Shown: positions 63,864 through 64,000 of the stretch, piece after piece | Layout of the letters: each line of letters begins with the position of its first letter | How positions within the stretch are numbered: the first letter of the stretch is position 1 | NCBI GenBank assembly: GCA_028865235.1 | Contig: CP114561.1 | Location: 3,678,001-3,742,000, forward strand | From: Candidatus Manganitrophus sp. | Lineage (GTDB): Bacteria > Nitrospirota > Nitrospiria > SBBL01 > Manganitrophaceae | DNA length: 64,000 nt | Direction: 5' to 3' | Notes under the pieces: model-generated | What the model was told of the DNA's origin: nothing | What the model saw: the letters and a program-made list of their open reading frames with translations, nothing else | The model's database searches: none | Made by a program: the position numbers and the translations under genes

Positions 63864-64000
63864 GATGAAATTGAAGTTTCTCATCGTTGACGATAATCCG
63901 GACGACCGCGAGCTGATTATTAACGAATTAAAGAAAGAATATCGGGATGCGGTTTATTCCGAGGTCTTCCGGAAACGCGATTTTGAGACCGCCCTGGCGC
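63853..64000 (+). CDS. Response regulator, receiver domain (cut by the window edge)
   Basis: ATG 63853 (an in-frame ATG at 63865 is the alternative). Visible: KLKFLIVDDNPDDRELIINELKK, first strand and acidic pair of a receiver. Overlaps the histidine kinase gene. Remainder lies beyond the window. Confidence 0.8.
   Translation, partial: MEIRMKLKFLIVDDNPDDRELIINELKKEYRDAVYSEVFRKRDFETALA

Overview
The window is 64 kb of a GC-rich (roughly 58-60 %) Gram-negative-type bacterial chromosome. Its mix of genes (a fused cbb3-type oxidase, many hybrid histidine kinases, lipoproteins, a sigma-54-type pilin promoter, CCAEP-tail radical SAM, KaiC-like ATPase, tandem cupredoxin-like proteins) looks most like an environmental Nitrospirota-type lineage. 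That placement is an inference; no rRNA or marker gene is present. There is no rRNA, tRNA, CRISPR array, transposase or integrase that I can recognise.

Sequence quality dominates the reading. About half of the genes are interrupted by single-base frameshifts, often in homopolymers of G/C or T, while the protein continues intact in another frame. I describe such genes as one span and treat the breaks as probable sequencing or assembly errors. Two stretches (about 3.1-7.5 kb, and about 21.19-21.44 kb inside pyruvate kinase) also change codon style, and one HAMP repeat holds a 32-base poly-G run.

Layout. 1-11.6 kb: a phosphofructokinase fused to a histidine-phosphatase-like domain (minus strand), then a giant soluble hybrid kinase with about twelve 92-residue HAMP units like fungal Nik1, and two paralogous receiver-PAS-kinase proteins. 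11.7-23.3 kb: a CDGSH Fe-S protein, a fused GlcD/GlcF-type oxidase, DCC protein, 7TM-PAS protein, a lipoprotein, aldehyde dehydrogenase, pyruvate kinase, zinc-ribbon protein, cold-shock protein and CBS protein. 23.4-31.2 kb (mostly minus): an ABC exporter operon with a secreted AttH-like hydrolase, an HtrA protease, an orphan AbiGi-like protein and a Yip1 protein. 31.3-41.8 kb: DUF169 protein, a Rossmann-GGDEF-EAL fusion, CCAEP-tail radical SAM enzyme, a nucleotidyltransferase operon, a large subtilase with a CFI-box tail, and secreted proteins including a pectinacetylesterase-like lipoprotein. 42-49.8 kb: RhaD-type aldolase/dehydrogenase, two cupredoxin-like proteins flanking an Nramp-related transporter, an SDR, an RNase Z-like MBL protein and an ABM monooxygenase. 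49.8-53 kb: a nuclease and a divergent CARF-HEPN (TIGR02710/Csm6-like) protein, then a type IV pilin behind a sigma-54-type promoter. 53.2-58 kb: a one-chain CcoN-CcoO-cytochrome c oxidase with small membrane subunits, and a bacterial eRF1-like protein. 58.4-64 kb: TPR lipoprotein, fructose-6-phosphate aldolase, glycerate 2-kinase, then a double-KaiC ATPase, histidine kinase and receiver.

Taken together the region combines central carbon genes (PFK, pyruvate kinase, aldehyde dehydrogenase, glycolate/lactate-type oxidase, F6P aldolase, glycerate kinase), aerobic/microaerobic respiration, dense signalling, and a few orphan parts of defence systems (AbiGi, CARF-HEPN).
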